Source: Telmatherina bonti
Taxonomy: Eukaryota > Chordata > Actinopteri > Atheriniformes > Telmatherinidae
Reading direction: 5' to 3'
Assembly: GCA_933228915.1 (NCBI GenBank)
Contig: OW121831.1
Location: 9,002,039 to 9,066,038, forward strand
Length of the DNA stretch: 64,000 bases
The notes under the pieces were generated by a model. It was not told the origin of the DNA and searched no databases. It saw only the letters and a list, made by a program, of their open reading frames with translations. Positions 10,538 through 21,594 of the stretch are shown here, one piece after another (positions within the stretch are counted from its first letter, which is position 1; every line of letters begins with the position of its first letter). The position numbers and the translations under genes are program-made.

Positions 10538-10792
10538 ATCTGAGAGTGATTTAAGACTAAACATGATCAATCAGCTTTCAATCAGTTTACTTCATGAAGA
10601 TTTGGAACAGACAAGGACACAGTTCTGTGTAACTTTTAGCTGGGCACTGTTAAAATATTATTCAATTCAAGATAAAAACCTGGATTCAATCCTACTTTCA
10701 GATCAACAAGAGTCTGAATCCATAATGGATCCTGAAAGGATGTCTTTCCACTGTGAGGAAAATGTGCAGTTTTTCTCAAGTCAGGACAGAAA

Positions 10793-10854
10793 GACACCCC
10801 AACTTTCAAGCACTTTCCAACAATTCCTTTAAAGAAAGTGCATAAAGTTGAAGA
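10793..10854 (-). ncRNA. mir430: miR-430 family hairpin, type C
   Basis: Mature arm 10795-10816, seed AAGUGCU. It lies just left of the I/Nimb-like LINE, which is inserted about 55 bp further on. Confidence 0.85.
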
Positions 10855-10908
10855 ATATCGCATACTGAAATTTCCTAAGACATATATGGCTGAAGAAGAC
10901 AAATGTCC

Positions 10909-13376
10909 TCTCCCTGAGCCGTCACCTTATCGTGGTGGAGGGGTTTGTGCGTCCCGAAGATCCTAGCAGCTATGTTGTCGGGGGCTTTATGCCCCTGGTA
11001 GGGTCACCCATGGCAAACAGGTGTCTAGGGGAGGGACCAGACCAAGCACGGCTCATAGACCCCTATGACGATGACAAACCTGGGCATAAATGTTCCCTTG
11101 CCCGGACGCGGGTTACCGGGACCCCCCTCTGGAGCCAGGCCTGGAGGCGGGGTACGAGAGCGAGCGTCTGGTGGCCGGGCCTTCGCCCATGGGGCCCGGT
11201 CGGGCTCAGCCCGAAAGGGTTACATGGGCCCCACCTCCCGTGGGCTCACCATCTGCGGGAGGAGCCGTAGGGGTCGGGTGCAATGTGAGCTGGGCGGCAG
11301 CAAGGGGCGGGGACCCTGGCGGTCCGATCCCCGGCTGCAGAAGCTGGCTCTAGGGACGTGGAACGTCACCTCTCTGGTGGGGAAGGAGCCTGAGCTTGTG
11401 CGCGAGGTTGAGCGGTTCCGACTAGATATAGTTGGACTCACCTTGACGCATGGCTTGGGCTCTGGAGCCAGTACCCTCGAGAGGGGCTGGACCTTCTTCC
11501 ACTCTGGAGTTGCTCATGGTGAGAGGCGCCGAGCAGGTGTGGGCATTCTCATCAGCCCCCAGCTTGGTGCCTGCACGTTGGGGTTTACCCCGGTGGATGA
11601 AAGGGTAGTTTCCCTCCGCCTCCGGGTGGGGGGACGGGTCCTGACTGTTGTCTGTGCTTATGCGCCGAACAGCAGTTCAGAGTACCCACCCTTTCTGGGG
11701 TCCTTGGAGGGAGTGCTGGAGGGTGCTCCTTCTGGGGACTCCATTGTTCTGCTGGGGGACTTCAATGCTCACGTGGGCAATGACAGTGAGACCTGGAGGG
11801 GAGTGATTGGGAGGCATGGTCCCCCCCCTCTGAACCCAAATGGTGTTTTGTTATTGGACTTCTGTGCTCGTCATGGATTGTCTATAACGAACACCATGTT
11901 CCAGCATAAGAGTGTCCATATGTACACCTGGCATCAGGATTCCCTGGGCCGCAGTTCAATGATCGACTTTGTAGTCGTATTGTCGGACCTGCGGCCACAT
12001 GCCTTGGACACTCGGGTGAAGAGGGGGGCGGAGCTGTCAACTGATCACCACCTGGTGGTGAGTTGGCTCAGATGGTGGGGGAGGAAGCCAGTCAGAGCTG
12101 GCAGGCCCAAACGTGTTGTGAGGGTCTGCTGGGAACGTCTGGCTGAGTCCCCTGTCAGAGCGAGCTTCAACTCCCACCTTCAGCAGAGCTTCGAACATGT
12201 CCCGGGTGAGGCGGGGGACATTGAGTCCGAATGGGCTGTGTTCCGTGCCTCTATTGCTGAGGCGGCCAGCCGGAGCTGTGGCTGCAAGGTCGTTGGTGCC
12301 TGTCGTGGCGGTAATCCCAGGACTCGTTGGTGGACACCAGCAGTGAGGGATGCTGTCAAGCTGAAGAAGGAGTCCTATCGGGCCTTCTTGGCCTGTGGGA
12401 CTCTGGAGGCAGCTGATGGGTACCGACGGGCTAAGCGGCATGCGGCTTCGGCCGTTGCCGAGGCAAAAACTCGGGCATGGGAGGAGTTTGGCGAGGCCAT
12501 GGAGAAAGACTTCCGGACGGCTTCGAGGAGATTCTGGTCCACCATCCGGCGGCTCAGGGGGGGGAAGCAGTGCTCCATCAATACTGTGTACAGTGGAGAT
12601 GGGGAGCTGCTGACCTCAACTCGGGACGTTGTGGGTCGGTGGAGGGAATACTTCGAAGACCTCCTCAATCCTACCAACACGGCTTCCCATGAGGGAGCAG
12701 AGCTGGTGGACTCAGGGGTGGACTCTCCTATCTCTGGGGCTGAAGTCGCTGAGGTGGTCAAAAAGCTCCTTGGCGGCAAGGCCCCGGGGGTGGATGAGAT
12801 CCGCCCGGAGTTCCTTAAGGCTCTGGATGCTATGGGGCTGTCCTGGCTGACACGCCTCTGCAGCATCGCGTGGACATCGGGGGCAGTACCGCTGGATTGG
12901 CAGACTGGGGTGGTGGTCCCCCTTTTTAAGAAGGGGGACCGGAGGGTGTGTTCCAATTACAGGGGACTCACACTCCTCAGCCTCCCTGGTAAGGTCTATT
13001 CAGGGGTCCTGGAGAGGAGGGTCCGCCGGATAGTCGAATCCCGGATTGAGGAGGAGCAGTGTGGTTTTCGTCCTGGTCGCGGAACAGTGGACCAGCTCTA
13101 TACCCTCTCTGGGGTCCTGGAGGGGGCATGGGAGTTTGCCCAACCAGTCTACATGTGCTTTGTGGACCTGGAGAAGGCATTCGACCGTGTCCCCCGGGGG
13201 CTCCTGTGGGGGGTACTCCGGGAGTATGGGGTACCGGACCCCCTTGTACGAGCTGTCCGGTCCCTGTACAACAGGTGTCAGAGCTTGGTCCGCATTGCCG
13301 GTAGTAAGTCGGATTCGTTTCCGGTGAGGGTTGGACTCCGCCAAGGCTGCCCTTTATCACCGATTCTGTTCATAAC
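10909..13376 (+). mobile_element. I/Nimb-like LINE, 3'-truncated
   Basis: The element starts with the CTCCCTGAGCCGTCACCTTA leader typical of fish I/Nimb-type LINEs as I recall them, and is GC-rich against its AT-rich host. It encodes one long ORF with endonuclease and RT up to the QGCPLSP box, then stops at about 13376 where miR-430 repeat sequence resumes. The catalytic YADD/FADD box, the RT C-terminus and the 3' tail are missing. LINE copies normally lose their 5' end, so a 3' loss points to a later recombination. Confidence 0.85.
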
Positions 13377-13566
13377 TGATAGGATTTCTTTCCACTGTGA
13401 GGAAAATGTGCAGGTTTTTCTCAAGTCAGGACAGAAAGACACGCCAACTTTCAAGCACTTTCCAACAATTCCTTCAAAGAAAGTGCATAAAGTTGAAGTA
13501 TATCTCATACTGAAATTTCCAAAGACATATATGGCTGAAGAAGACAAATGTCCAGAGGACACATAA
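11065..13566 (+). pseudogene. LINE endonuclease-RT ORF fused into host repeat
   Basis: An uninterrupted 833-codon frame. LALGTWNVTSL (about residue 92) opens the endonuclease; GDFNAHVGND, SMIDFVV and STDHHLV follow. The RT shows GKAPGVDEIRPEF, NYRGLTLLSLPGK, CGFRPGRGTVDQ, CFVDLEKAFDR (motif A aspartate present) and GLRQGCPLSPILF. From about 13376 the frame continues for 63 codons through miR-430 type C hairpin sequence, which is not LINE protein. The N-terminal 90 residues are G/R/P-rich and may be untranslated leader. No catalytic motif C, so inactive. Confidence 0.8.
13438..13499 (-). ncRNA. mir430: miR-430 family hairpin, type C
   Basis: Mature arm 13440-13461, seed AAGUGCU, ending GUUGGCGU (one change). 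Confidence 0.83.
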
Positions 13567-13632
13567 CTACCCCAACAAGAAGCACTTACTGCAGCGAGAA
13601 ACAAAGTCAGTATTTGTGTCGGGGTAATTATT
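13562..13632 (-). ncRNA. mir430: miR-430 family hairpin, type B
   Basis: Mature arm 13567-13588, identical to the array type B mature sequence. Confidence 0.88.
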
Positions 13633-13742
13633 CTGACCAGATATATAAAGCGTCGTGTGAATCCTGGAAAGCAATCTGTTGAATATAAACTATGCTATAT
13701 TTTCAATTTTACTTTGCATTGTGGACATTGTCACAACCAAGA

Positions 13743-13799
13743 CAACCCCAAAGAGAAGCACTTGTGAAGAAAAGAATCAACAGTGGTTCCTTTGAGGTG
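13743..13799 (-). ncRNA. mir430: miR-430 family hairpin, type A
   Basis: Mature arm 13743-13764, identical to the array type A mature sequence. Confidence 0.87.
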
Positions 13800-13946
13800 A
13801 TCTGAGAGTGATTGAAGACAGAACTTGATGGCATCAGGTTCAAACACGATTGATACTATGGCCGTCTTCAAACCAATCACTTACAAATAAAACATTAAAT
13901 GGCATAAAATGAATCAACTGTTCATTCCGAGTGTTTGAAAGGTCAG

Positions 13947-14013
13947 CAAGACTACCCCAACAATTAGCACTTACTGTCTTCCAAATATCAAGTCAGTGCC
14001 TGTGTTAAGGTCA
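13947..14013 (-). ncRNA. mir430: miR-430 family hairpin, type F
   Basis: Mature arm 13952-13973, AAGUGCU seed and GGGGUAG end. The LTR retrotransposon begins 10 bp beyond the hairpin base, so the precursor is intact. Confidence 0.86.
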
Positions 14014-14018
14014 TTTTG

Positions 14019-14023
14019 CAGAC
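14019..14023. repeat. 5-bp target-site duplication (CAGAC), left
   Basis: CAGAC precedes the 5' LTR and recurs at 20307-20311 after the 3' LTR. Uninterrupted copies of this flank (21561-21566) carry it once. Confidence 0.93.
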
Positions 14024-14930
14024 TGTAATGAACAGGTTTGTTCATTACGGGTTCACGCAAGCACTTTGCACATTGCACTTTAAAATATTCACAGCATTTG
14101 GTTATTCACTCTGCACTTGGGGAAGTGCTAATTTTCACATAAAGAAATTGCACATGATTGTCGTTTTAAAATAAATATATTTGTTTGTTGGGATGTTTGT
14201 TGCCCGTGGGTCCGGCCGGGGAGGCGTCACTTCCGGTAATGGCGGCCGCCGGTCCTGCGGGGCAGCACGACAGTTATGATGGGATAAGTGCAATATATGT
14301 GTACATCTTTTAAATTGGTACTTTCTTTTAGGTGTGGGGCACATGCGTGAATGTTCGAAGTGTGGAGTGTAGGTGAGAGTGTATGTTGGGTTTTGTTTTT
14401 ATTTATGTCCTCCTCTTGTGTCCAGGGAGGCGGCGTCTGGCCAAAAGATTTCCCGGGGACCAGACGCCGCTGGAGAACGTTCCGGGCTGGACCAAGGGGA
14501 GGAATGCGACGGGGGGGGGGGTGGTTTTAGGATGTAGTATTATTTAGTCTTTAGTTATCATCTGCGTGGTTTTGTTTGGGGGTATATTTCGGTTGGGGGT
14601 TTTCTTTTTGTTAGTTTTGGTTATGGTTTGGCGTTAGAGAGTCTACATATGAGTTTATGGTTAATGTTGTTTTGTGTTACCCCTGTAGAGTTTTATGGTT
14701 TATCCAATTTCAGCAGATGGCATTTAAAGCACCGTGAACAGATCAGGTTTTTTCTTCTGTCTTCGACTGCTGGAGAAGCCATCTTCTGGTTTTAACTCTC
14801 TGATGCACTTTATTGCACTTGGCACTTTACAAAGAAAATAAAAAGAAAAGACGTGGACCACCTTCAGCCTGCCTCTGCCTCCCCTCGTTAATGGTACTCA
14901 CTCCACCGCTCGTGTCTTTCCTGGCTTACA
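14024..14930 (+). repeat. 5' LTR
   Basis: 907 bp, TGTAATGAAC...GGCTTACA. A polyadenylation signal AATAAA lies at 14837-14842, near the end. The opening AATGAACAGGTTTGTTCATT is itself an inverted repeat. Confidence 0.95.
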
Positions 14931-14931
14931 T

Positions 14932-14950
14932 ATGGTGTCTGGAGTCCTGC
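14932..14950 (+). promoter_or_regulatory. candidate primer-binding site
   Basis: TGGTGTCTGGAG lies 2 bp inside the 5' LTR. TGGTGTC fits the 3' end of a tRNA-Leu (…GACACCA), but later bases match poorly. Confidence 0.4.
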
Positions 14951-14975
14951 CCTGCCACAGTGAGTACCAGAGGAA

Positions 14976-15776
14976 ATGAGTAAAAAAGCAAGCAAGAAGC
15001 CGGAAGAGCCGGATGATGGGGTTGCGGCTATGTCTGGCTCTGATACAGCTAATGGTGGTCCTGGAGATAGAATGGAGGAACTGACAGCTCTGGTGAAATC
15101 AATGATCGAAAGCCAGCATGCTAAAGACAGGAGATGGGAAAAAGAATTGTCTCTACAGGAGCAACGATTTAAAGCTATGCAAGAGCAGTTCCAGCAGATC
15201 CAGCAGAAGGTTCGGCAGTCTGGGCACTCTGAGCAAAATGTGCGAAGACGGACTGTTGGCATACAGCCATTGTGTGACTATGATGATTATGAAGAGGGGC
15301 CAGACCCAAGTGGCAGTGGCGGATACGGGTACAGACCGCAGAGGGAGCCTAAACTGCCAGTTTTGACACCCGAAGACGACATTGAGCACTTTTTAATTAC
15401 ATTTGAGAGGATGGCCCAGGTCTGTCGTTGGCCAGAAGAAGAGTGGGCAGTCCGTCTTATTCCCCTGTTGACCGGGAAGGCACGTAGTGCTTTTGTGCTG
15501 ATGGACATTGGAGACTCTGATGACTATGATAAGGTGAAGGAAGCAATTCTTTCCAAATACGAAATCACTGATGAGACCTACCGTCGGCGCTTCAGGGCAC
15601 TTGAAATTGAACCTGATGAGACGCCACGAGAGCTCTACGTGCGTCTGAAGGACTTGTTGAACCGGTGGCTTCAACCTGAAAAGACGCAGAAATGTGACAT
15701 TTTGGAGAAGCTAATCCTGGAGCAGTTTCTTCGGATGGTCGGTCCAGAGTTGGTAGGTATGGATCCGGGAGCGTGA
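14976..15776 (+). pseudogene. Gag with SCAN-like capsid segment
   Basis: 266 codons in this frame. An acidic N-terminus is followed by a glutamine-rich coiled coil at about residues 52-85. A capsid-type region starts near PKLPVLTPEDD, and residues about 201-262 match the SCAN pattern (YRRRFRALEIEP...PRELYVRL...LNRWLQPE...ILEKLILEQFL). SCAN domains of vertebrate zinc-finger proteins are known to derive from Gmr1-like Gag. The frame ends prematurely after MDPGA; the rest of the SCAN-like region and the zinc knuckle continue in the next frame, so an indel lies near 15750-15775. Confidence 0.85.
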
Positions 15777-15978
15777 CCCTGGGAGTGCAGAAGAAGCGGC
15801 TCGTCTGGCTGAGGCTTTCCTGTCGGCACGTAAAGGGACTAGAGCTGGCTACTTCAGACGGGATCCAGGCTTCATCCGGTCAAGTAAGTCCTTTGGGGGT
15901 GATGGGTGTGGCCCAGTCCCTGGGGGTAATAGCCGTAAGCCATCTCCATCTGATCAGTCTCACCCGGGTCCAGTTAAA

Positions 15979-17382
15979 TTGTCAAATAAGACGAGAAGTC
16001 AGGAAATTAGATGTTACAACTGCAACAACTTGGGACATACACAGTATTTTTGTCCAGCCTTAAAATCTAAACCCTCTTTATTATGTTCAGTGCCAAGACT
16101 TACGGCGGTACCGACTCGAGAGTGGAGCGGGCACACTACATCTGTGCTAATTCATGGTCAAAAATGTGAAGCACTACTAGACTCTGGTTGTTTCCAGTCT
16201 GTAGTCCGGTCCAGTTTGGTTCCAGAGGAGACATGGGCTAGAGATGAAACGCCGCTTACTTGTATTCATGGAGATGAGCATATGTACCCCACAGCGGAAG
16301 TGTATATGACAGTAGGAGGGCAAACTTACTTGTTAAATGTAGCATTAGCGCAAAACTTGCCTTTTGATGTTATTCCTGGCAATGATGTTCCAACCTTACC
16401 TGATCTGATGTCGCAGAGTAATGTAACAGAGAAAAGTGATTTTGGACCTGAAAAATTCAAGATTGAACTGGTTAATCATGTAAATGTCCTCACCAGAGCT
16501 CAAAAAGCTAAGGCCATTTTGGAAGAACTTCCTTTTTGGGAGGAGGAGTTTGAGGCTCAGCCAGCAAAGCCTAGGAAAACTAAAGCCCAGAGAAGGCAGG
16601 AGAAGTTTGCTGGCTCACCCAAAGTGGAAAATGGTGTGTCAAGACCACTTAGTTTAGTGGATTTTGATATCCCTGGAGACATTGGTGTGCTTCAAAAACA
16701 AGATCCATCTCTCAATGGTTGGTTTGAAAAAGTGACCAGTCAGGGAGAAGCAAAAGGTTTAGATGAGGCAAAATACATAATCAAAAATGACATCTTGTAT
16801 CAAGTTAACAACGAAATTGAAGCCCTGGCATTGCCTCACCAGTTCAGACAATCTGTTATGGAACTGGGTCACTCCATTCCCTGGGCCGGTCACATGGCGT
16901 TTCAAAAGACCCTGCGCCGTATTGGCAGTCGATTTGTGTGGTCGGGCATGTACACACAAGTCTCCAACTTTTGTAAGTCTTGTGAAAAATGCCAGTTAAC
17001 TGCAGGGACGGGTGTTGCTCAGGCACAATTACAACCTTTGCCTATAATTGGTACCCCATTTGAAAGAATTGGCATGGATATTGTTGGTCCACTTGAGAGA
17101 AGTTCTTCTGGAAATCGTTTTATTTTGGTTCTCTGTGATTATGCGACCAGATACCCTGAGGCTTTTCCAATACGTTTGATTAAAGCTAATAAGGTGGCAA
17201 ATTGTTTGTTGGAGCTATTTTCCAGAGTGGGGGTCCCTAAAGAAATTCTGACAGATTGTGGTACCAATTTCATGTCGAAATTGTTAAAGCAGGTCTATCA
17301 GTGTTGGGGGTTAAGGGAATTAGGACCGCACCTTATCACCCCCAAACGGACGGGCTGGTGGAGCGCTATAACAAGACTCTGA
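15979..17382 (+). pseudogene. Gag zinc knuckle, protease and integrase N-part
   Basis: The frame is open from about 15775; 15979 is only its first ATG. CYNCNNLGHTQYFC (residues 12-25) is a CX2CX4HX4C knuckle. Retropepsin: ALLDSG with D68. Integrase: an H2C2 zinc site (H...H...CKSCEKC) and the first two catalytic aspartates in GMDIVGP and DCGTNFMS. The third catalytic residue lies in another frame because of an indel in a G-run near 17300. Confidence 0.85.
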
Positions 17383-17867
17383 AGCACATGCTGCGCAAGT
17401 TTGTCTCCAGTACAGGTGCCGATTGGGATCAGTGGCTGCCCTATCTCCTGTTTGCATACCGTGAGGTCCCACAGTCCTCCACTGGTTTTTCCCCCTTTGA
17501 ACTGCTGTATGGACGTCAAGTGCGGGGACCACTGGATCTCCTAAAGGACTACTGGGAGCGGACGGAGAGCCAGGAGGACAACATCGTAACCTATGTCATT
17601 AAAATGAGAGAGCGACTGGAGGCTATGGCGGCACTGGCACGGGATAACCTGAAGGAGGCGCAGCAACACCAGAAAATGTGGTATGACCAAAAGGCAAGGG
17701 AGAGAGTCTTCAGTCCTGGTCAAAAGGTACTGTTACTGTTGCCTACCAGTGAGAACAAACTGCTTGCTAAGTGGCACGGACCTTATGAAATTACCAAGCG
17801 GGTTGGGAAAGTGACTTATGCCAGACAGGCAAAAGAAATACCAGGTTTTTCACATAAATCTCCTTAA
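17256..17867 (+). pseudogene. integrase C-terminal part
   Basis: Starts in a shifted frame, real integrase sequence beginning near GIRTAPYHPQTDG. The catalytic glutamate follows in GLVERYNKTLK. A C-terminal domain ends with KWHGPYEITKRVGKVTY. A second frameshift near 17820 separates it from the RT frame. Confidence 0.83.
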
Positions 17868-19404
17868 ACTGTTTCATGTCCGTCAGGAGCCAGTACAGCA
17901 GTTGTTGGTCCGGGCTGTGCAGGACGAAGAGGTTATGGAGAAGTATTTTCCGACCGGTTTAAGGGATACCGTTGCCATTGACCTCTCTCACCTCTCTCCT
18001 CCTCAGCAGGAAGCCATACAGCCGCTGCTCGATCCAGCTCTCTTTAAGGAGACGCCAGGCTTCACTTCTCTGGTTCAGCACAAAATACGGCTGAAAAAGG
18101 ATGCTCCAGTCCGCCAGAGGAGCTATAGAATACCTGAGCGGTTGGTGCCAGTACTGCAGGAAGAAATCATGCTAATGCTTGAGCTTGGAATAATTGAAGT
18201 GTCCAGTAGCGAGTGGTGTAGTCCCATCGTACTGGTACCAAAGAAGGATGGCTCTTTGCGTTTTTGCATTGATTTCAGGTACTTAAACGCCATTTCAAAC
18301 TTCGACCCATATCCAATGCCACGGATCGATGACCTGTTGGAGAGAGTGGGAGGGGCAACATACATAACCACATTGGGCCTCAGTAAAGGTTACTGGCAGC
18401 TGGCGCTGGCTCCAGAAACGAAAGAGCTGACTGCATTCAAGACGCCATTTGGTATGTACCAATTTAAAGTAATGCCATTTGGCTTGCAGGGGGCACCAGC
18501 GACCTTCCAGCGTCTGATGGACCATGTACTGCGGGATGTGGCTGGGTTCTCTGCTGCCTACCTGGATGATGTGGTTGTGTATAGCAGGTCCTGGGAAGAA
18601 CATCTGCGCCACCTCCAGGAGGTGTTGCGGAGGATTCGGGCGGCGGGGCTTACGATCAATCCCCGCAAGTGTTCGGTGCCCCACCGGGAAGTGCAGTACC
18701 TGGGGTTCACTATCGGTTTTGGGAAGATTAAGCCACAGGTGGAGAAGATGGAGGCAATTCGCTCGTTTCCTGTCCCCACTACGAAAAGGAAGGTGAGGGG
18801 ATTTGTTGGACTTGTGGGTTGGTACAGAAAATTTGTGCCGAACTTTTCTGAAAGAAGTGCTGTACTAACCGATTTGACCAGGAATGCAGCTCCGAACAAA
18901 GTGCGCTGGACAGAGGAGTGTGAGCAGGCCTTTGCGGACCTGAAGGAGGCCATCTGCACGGGGCCAGTCCTCCACAGTCCTGACTTTAGCCAGCCCTTTA
19001 TACTGCAGACAGATGCCTCTCAAACCGGGCTGGGGGCCGTCCTGATTCAGGAGAGAGAGGGGGAAAGGAGGCCGGTCGCTTTCCTCAGCCGGAAACTCTT
19101 GGACCGGGAAACCAGGTACTCGACCGTGGAAAAGGAGTGTCTGGCTGTCAAATGGGCTGTGGACTCTCTCCGATATTACTTGCTTGGTCGCCACTTTGTG
19201 TTGGAGACAGATCATCGCGCCCTCCAGTGGCTTCACAAAATGAGGGATGCCAACAATAGGATCACTGGATGGTACCTCTCCCTGCAGCCAAACAACTTTA
19301 CAGTCCAATACCGGCCCGGCAAGTTGAACGTGGTAGCGGACTGTCTCCCCAGAAGCACTGAGGAGGGAGGCTTCGCCATGGAGAGGGGGGGGGGGGGAAT
19401 GTAA
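17818..19404 (+). pseudogene. reverse transcriptase-RNase H, catalytic site lost
   Basis: 528 codons. RT motif A reads TTLGLSKGYWQ, where gypsy RTs have TLDLSKG: the first metal-binding aspartate is glycine at codon 187 (GGC, 18376-18378). Motif B is FGLQGAPATFQ and motif C is YLDD (D250, D251). RNase H shows TDASQTGLGAVL, STVEKECLAV and ETDHRALQWL. The C-terminus runs into the polypurine tract. Confidence 0.88.
19378..19399 (+). promoter_or_regulatory. polypurine tract
   Basis: An unbroken purine run, mostly G, directly before the 3' LTR, as needed to prime plus-strand DNA. Confidence 0.85.
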
Positions 19405-20306
19405 TGAACAGGTTTGTTCATTACGGGTTCACGCAAGCACTTTGCACATTGCACTTTAAAATATTCACAGCATTTGGTTATTCACTCTGCACTTGGGGAA
19501 GTGCTAATTTGCACATAAAGAAATTGCACATGATTGTCGTTTTAAAATAAATATATTTGTTTGTTGGGATGTTTGTTGCCCGTGGGTCCGGCCGGGGAGG
19601 CGTCACTTCCGGTAATGGCGGCCGCCGGTCCTGCGGGGCAGCACGACAGTTATGATGGGATAAGTGCAATATATGTGTACATCTTTTAAATTGGTACTTT
19701 CTTTTAGGTGTGGGGCACATGCGTGAATGTTCGAAGTGTGGAGTGTAGGTGAGAGTGTATGTTGGGTTTTGTTTTTATTTATGTCCTCCTCTTGTGTCCA
19801 GGGAGGCGGCGTCTGGCCAAAAGATTTCCCGGGGACCAGACGCCGCTGGAGAACGTTCCGGGCTGGACCAAGGGGAGGAACGCGACGGGGGGGGTGGTGG
19901 TTTTAGGATGTAGTATTATTTAGTCTTTAGTTATCATCTGTGTGGTTTTGTTTGGGGGTATATTTCGGTTGGGGGTTTTCTTTTTGTTAGTTTTGGTTAT
20001 GGTTTGGCGTTAGAGAGTCTACATATGAGTTTATGGTTAATGTTGTTTTGTGTTACCCCTGTAGAGTTTTATGGTTTATCCAATTTCAGCAGATGGCATT
20101 TAAAGCACCGTGAACAGATCAGGTTTTTTCTTCTGTCTTCGACTGCTGGAGAAGCCATCTTCTGGTTTTAACTCTCTGATGCACTTTATTGCACTTGGCA
20201 CTTTACAAAGAAAATAAAAAGAAAAGACGTGGACCACCTTCAGCCTGCCTCTGCCTCCCCTCGTTAATGGTACTCACTCCACCGCTCGTGTCTTTCCTGG
20301 CTTACA
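19400..20306 (+). repeat. 3' LTR
   Basis: 907 bp, same length as the 5' LTR. Differences I can see: one G/T change near 14114, one T/C near 14505, a change in the G-run, and C/T near 14567. Confidence 0.95.
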
Positions 20307-20311
20307 CAGAC
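20307..20311. repeat. 5-bp target-site duplication (CAGAC), right
   Basis: Matches 14019-14023. The host sequence CAAATCCTGAAAAACACC resumes at once. Confidence 0.93.
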
Positions 20312-20342
20312 CAAATCCTGAAAAACACCATTTGGATCAGAA

Positions 20343-20404
20343 GCTCACAAGAGAGATAGAAGCACTTATGGACACTATTCAGCATCAGTGTGTCTGTTTG
20401 AGGG
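20343..20404 (-). ncRNA. mir430: miR-430 family hairpin, type E
   Basis: Mature arm 20347-20368, AAGUGCU seed. It belongs to the same unit as the F hairpin at 13947, from which the LTR element separates it. Confidence 0.65.
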
Positions 20405-20456
20405 ATTCTCCGTGCAATATCTTCATCAGCTAGCGTTGGTAGAGTTTGTCTTTTTC

Positions 20457-20520
20457 AACCGTCCCAACAGGAAGCACTTCCTGATTTTAAAAAAACAGTT
20501 AATGCTCGTGTTGGGCCCAT
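20457..20520 (-). ncRNA. mir430: miR-430 family hairpin, type D
   Basis: Mature arm 20459-20480, same as the array form. Confidence 0.82.
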
Positions 20521-20981
20521 AGCAAGGACTGTTCATCAGACCTCTTTCTTCCATGAAGTCCAGAGCAGCTCTTCTTCCATGTTGTTTCTCACATGCATTT
20601 TTCTGATGAGGCTTGTCCAACTTTTATCCTGAATGCTTCCACAAACTCCACCTATTACTTCCACAAGTTTCTACGATGGGGGTATTGCCCATCAGACGGT
20701 CCATCAAGGAACAATGCTGTCATGAAGAATGCAAAACATTAGGTGTTGATGATTGGTCAATTAGCTTTCAGTGTGTTTACTTCATGAAGATTTGGAAAAG
20801 ACAAGGACACAGTTCTGTGTAACTTTTAACTGGGCACTGTTAAAATATTATTCAATTCAAGATAGAACCTGGATTCAATCCAACTTTCAGATCAACAAGA
20901 GTCTGAATCCATAATGGATCCTGAAAGGATGTCTTTCCACTGTGAGGAAAATGTGCAGTTTTTCTCAAGTCAGGACAGAAA
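20521..20981 (-). other. D-to-C spacer of the miR-430 unit
   Basis: Same spacer as 9715-10175. No gene seen. Confidence 0.6.
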
Positions 20982-21043
20982 GACACCCCAACTTTCAAGC
21001 ACTTTCCAACAATTCCTTTAAAGAAAGTGCATAAAGTTGAAGA
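20982..21043 (-). ncRNA. mir430: miR-430 family hairpin, type C
   Basis: Mature arm 20984-21005, ending GUUGGGGU. Confidence 0.86.
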
Positions 21044-21105
21044 ATATCGCATACTGATATTTCCAAAGACATATATGGCTGGAGAAGACAAATGTCCAGA
21101 GGATA

Positions 21106-21176
21106 TATAACTACCCCAGCAAGAAGCACTTACTGCAGTGAGAAACAAAGTCAGTGTTTGTGTCGGGGTAATTATT
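21106..21176 (-). ncRNA. mir430: miR-430 family hairpin, type B
   Basis: Mature arm 21111-21132, one change (UUGCUGGGG instead of UUGUUGGGG). Confidence 0.85.
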
Positions 21177-21286
21177 CTGAACAGATATGTAAAGCGTTGT
21201 GTGAATCCTGGACTGCAATCTGTTGAATATAAACTATGCTTTATTGTCAATTTTACTTTGCATTGTGGACATTGTCACAACCAAGA

Positions 21287-21343
21287 CAACCCCAAAGAGA
21301 AGCACTTGTGAAGAAAAGAATAAACAGTGGTTCCTTTGAGGTG
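21287..21343 (-). ncRNA. mir430: miR-430 family hairpin, type A
   Basis: Mature arm 21287-21308, array form. The loop has one change (UUUAUUC). Confidence 0.86.
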
Positions 21344-21486
21344 ATCTGAGAGTGAAGACAGAACTTGATGGCATCAGGTTCAAACACGATTGATACTAGG
21401 GCCGTCTTCGAACCAATGACTTACTAATAAAACATTAAAATGCATAAAATGAATCAACTGTTCATTCCGAGTGTTTGAAAGGTCAG

Positions 21487-21553
21487 CAAGACTACCCCAA
21501 CAATTAGCACTTACTGTCTTCCAAATATCAAGTCAGTGCCTGTGTTAAGGTCA
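21487..21553 (-). ncRNA. mir430: miR-430 family hairpin, type F
   Basis: Mature arm 21492-21513, ending GGGGUAG. Confidence 0.86.
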
Positions 21554-21594
21554 TTTTGCAGACCAAATCCTGAAAAACACCATTTGGATCAAAA

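Larger units (their letters stand above)
14024..20306 (+). mobile_element. Gmr1-like Ty3/gypsy LTR retrotransposon, full length
   Basis: A 6,283-bp element with two 907-bp LTRs (TG...CA ends) and a 5-bp target duplication. The internal order is Gag, zinc knuckle, protease, integrase, reverse transcriptase, RNase H. Integrase lies before RT, as in Ty1/copia, while the RT (YLDD, FGLQGAPATFQ) is of gypsy type. This order defines the Gmr1 group of deuterostome elements. The LTRs differ at only about four positions, so insertion is recent. Three frameshifts and a missing catalytic aspartate in RT show this copy cannot move by itself. Confidence 0.9.

Noticed and set aside
12037..13360. Long minus-strand ORFs (114-193 codons) over the I/Nimb-like LINE
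   Set aside because: GC-rich antisense shadows of the endonuclease-RT frame without motifs of their own.
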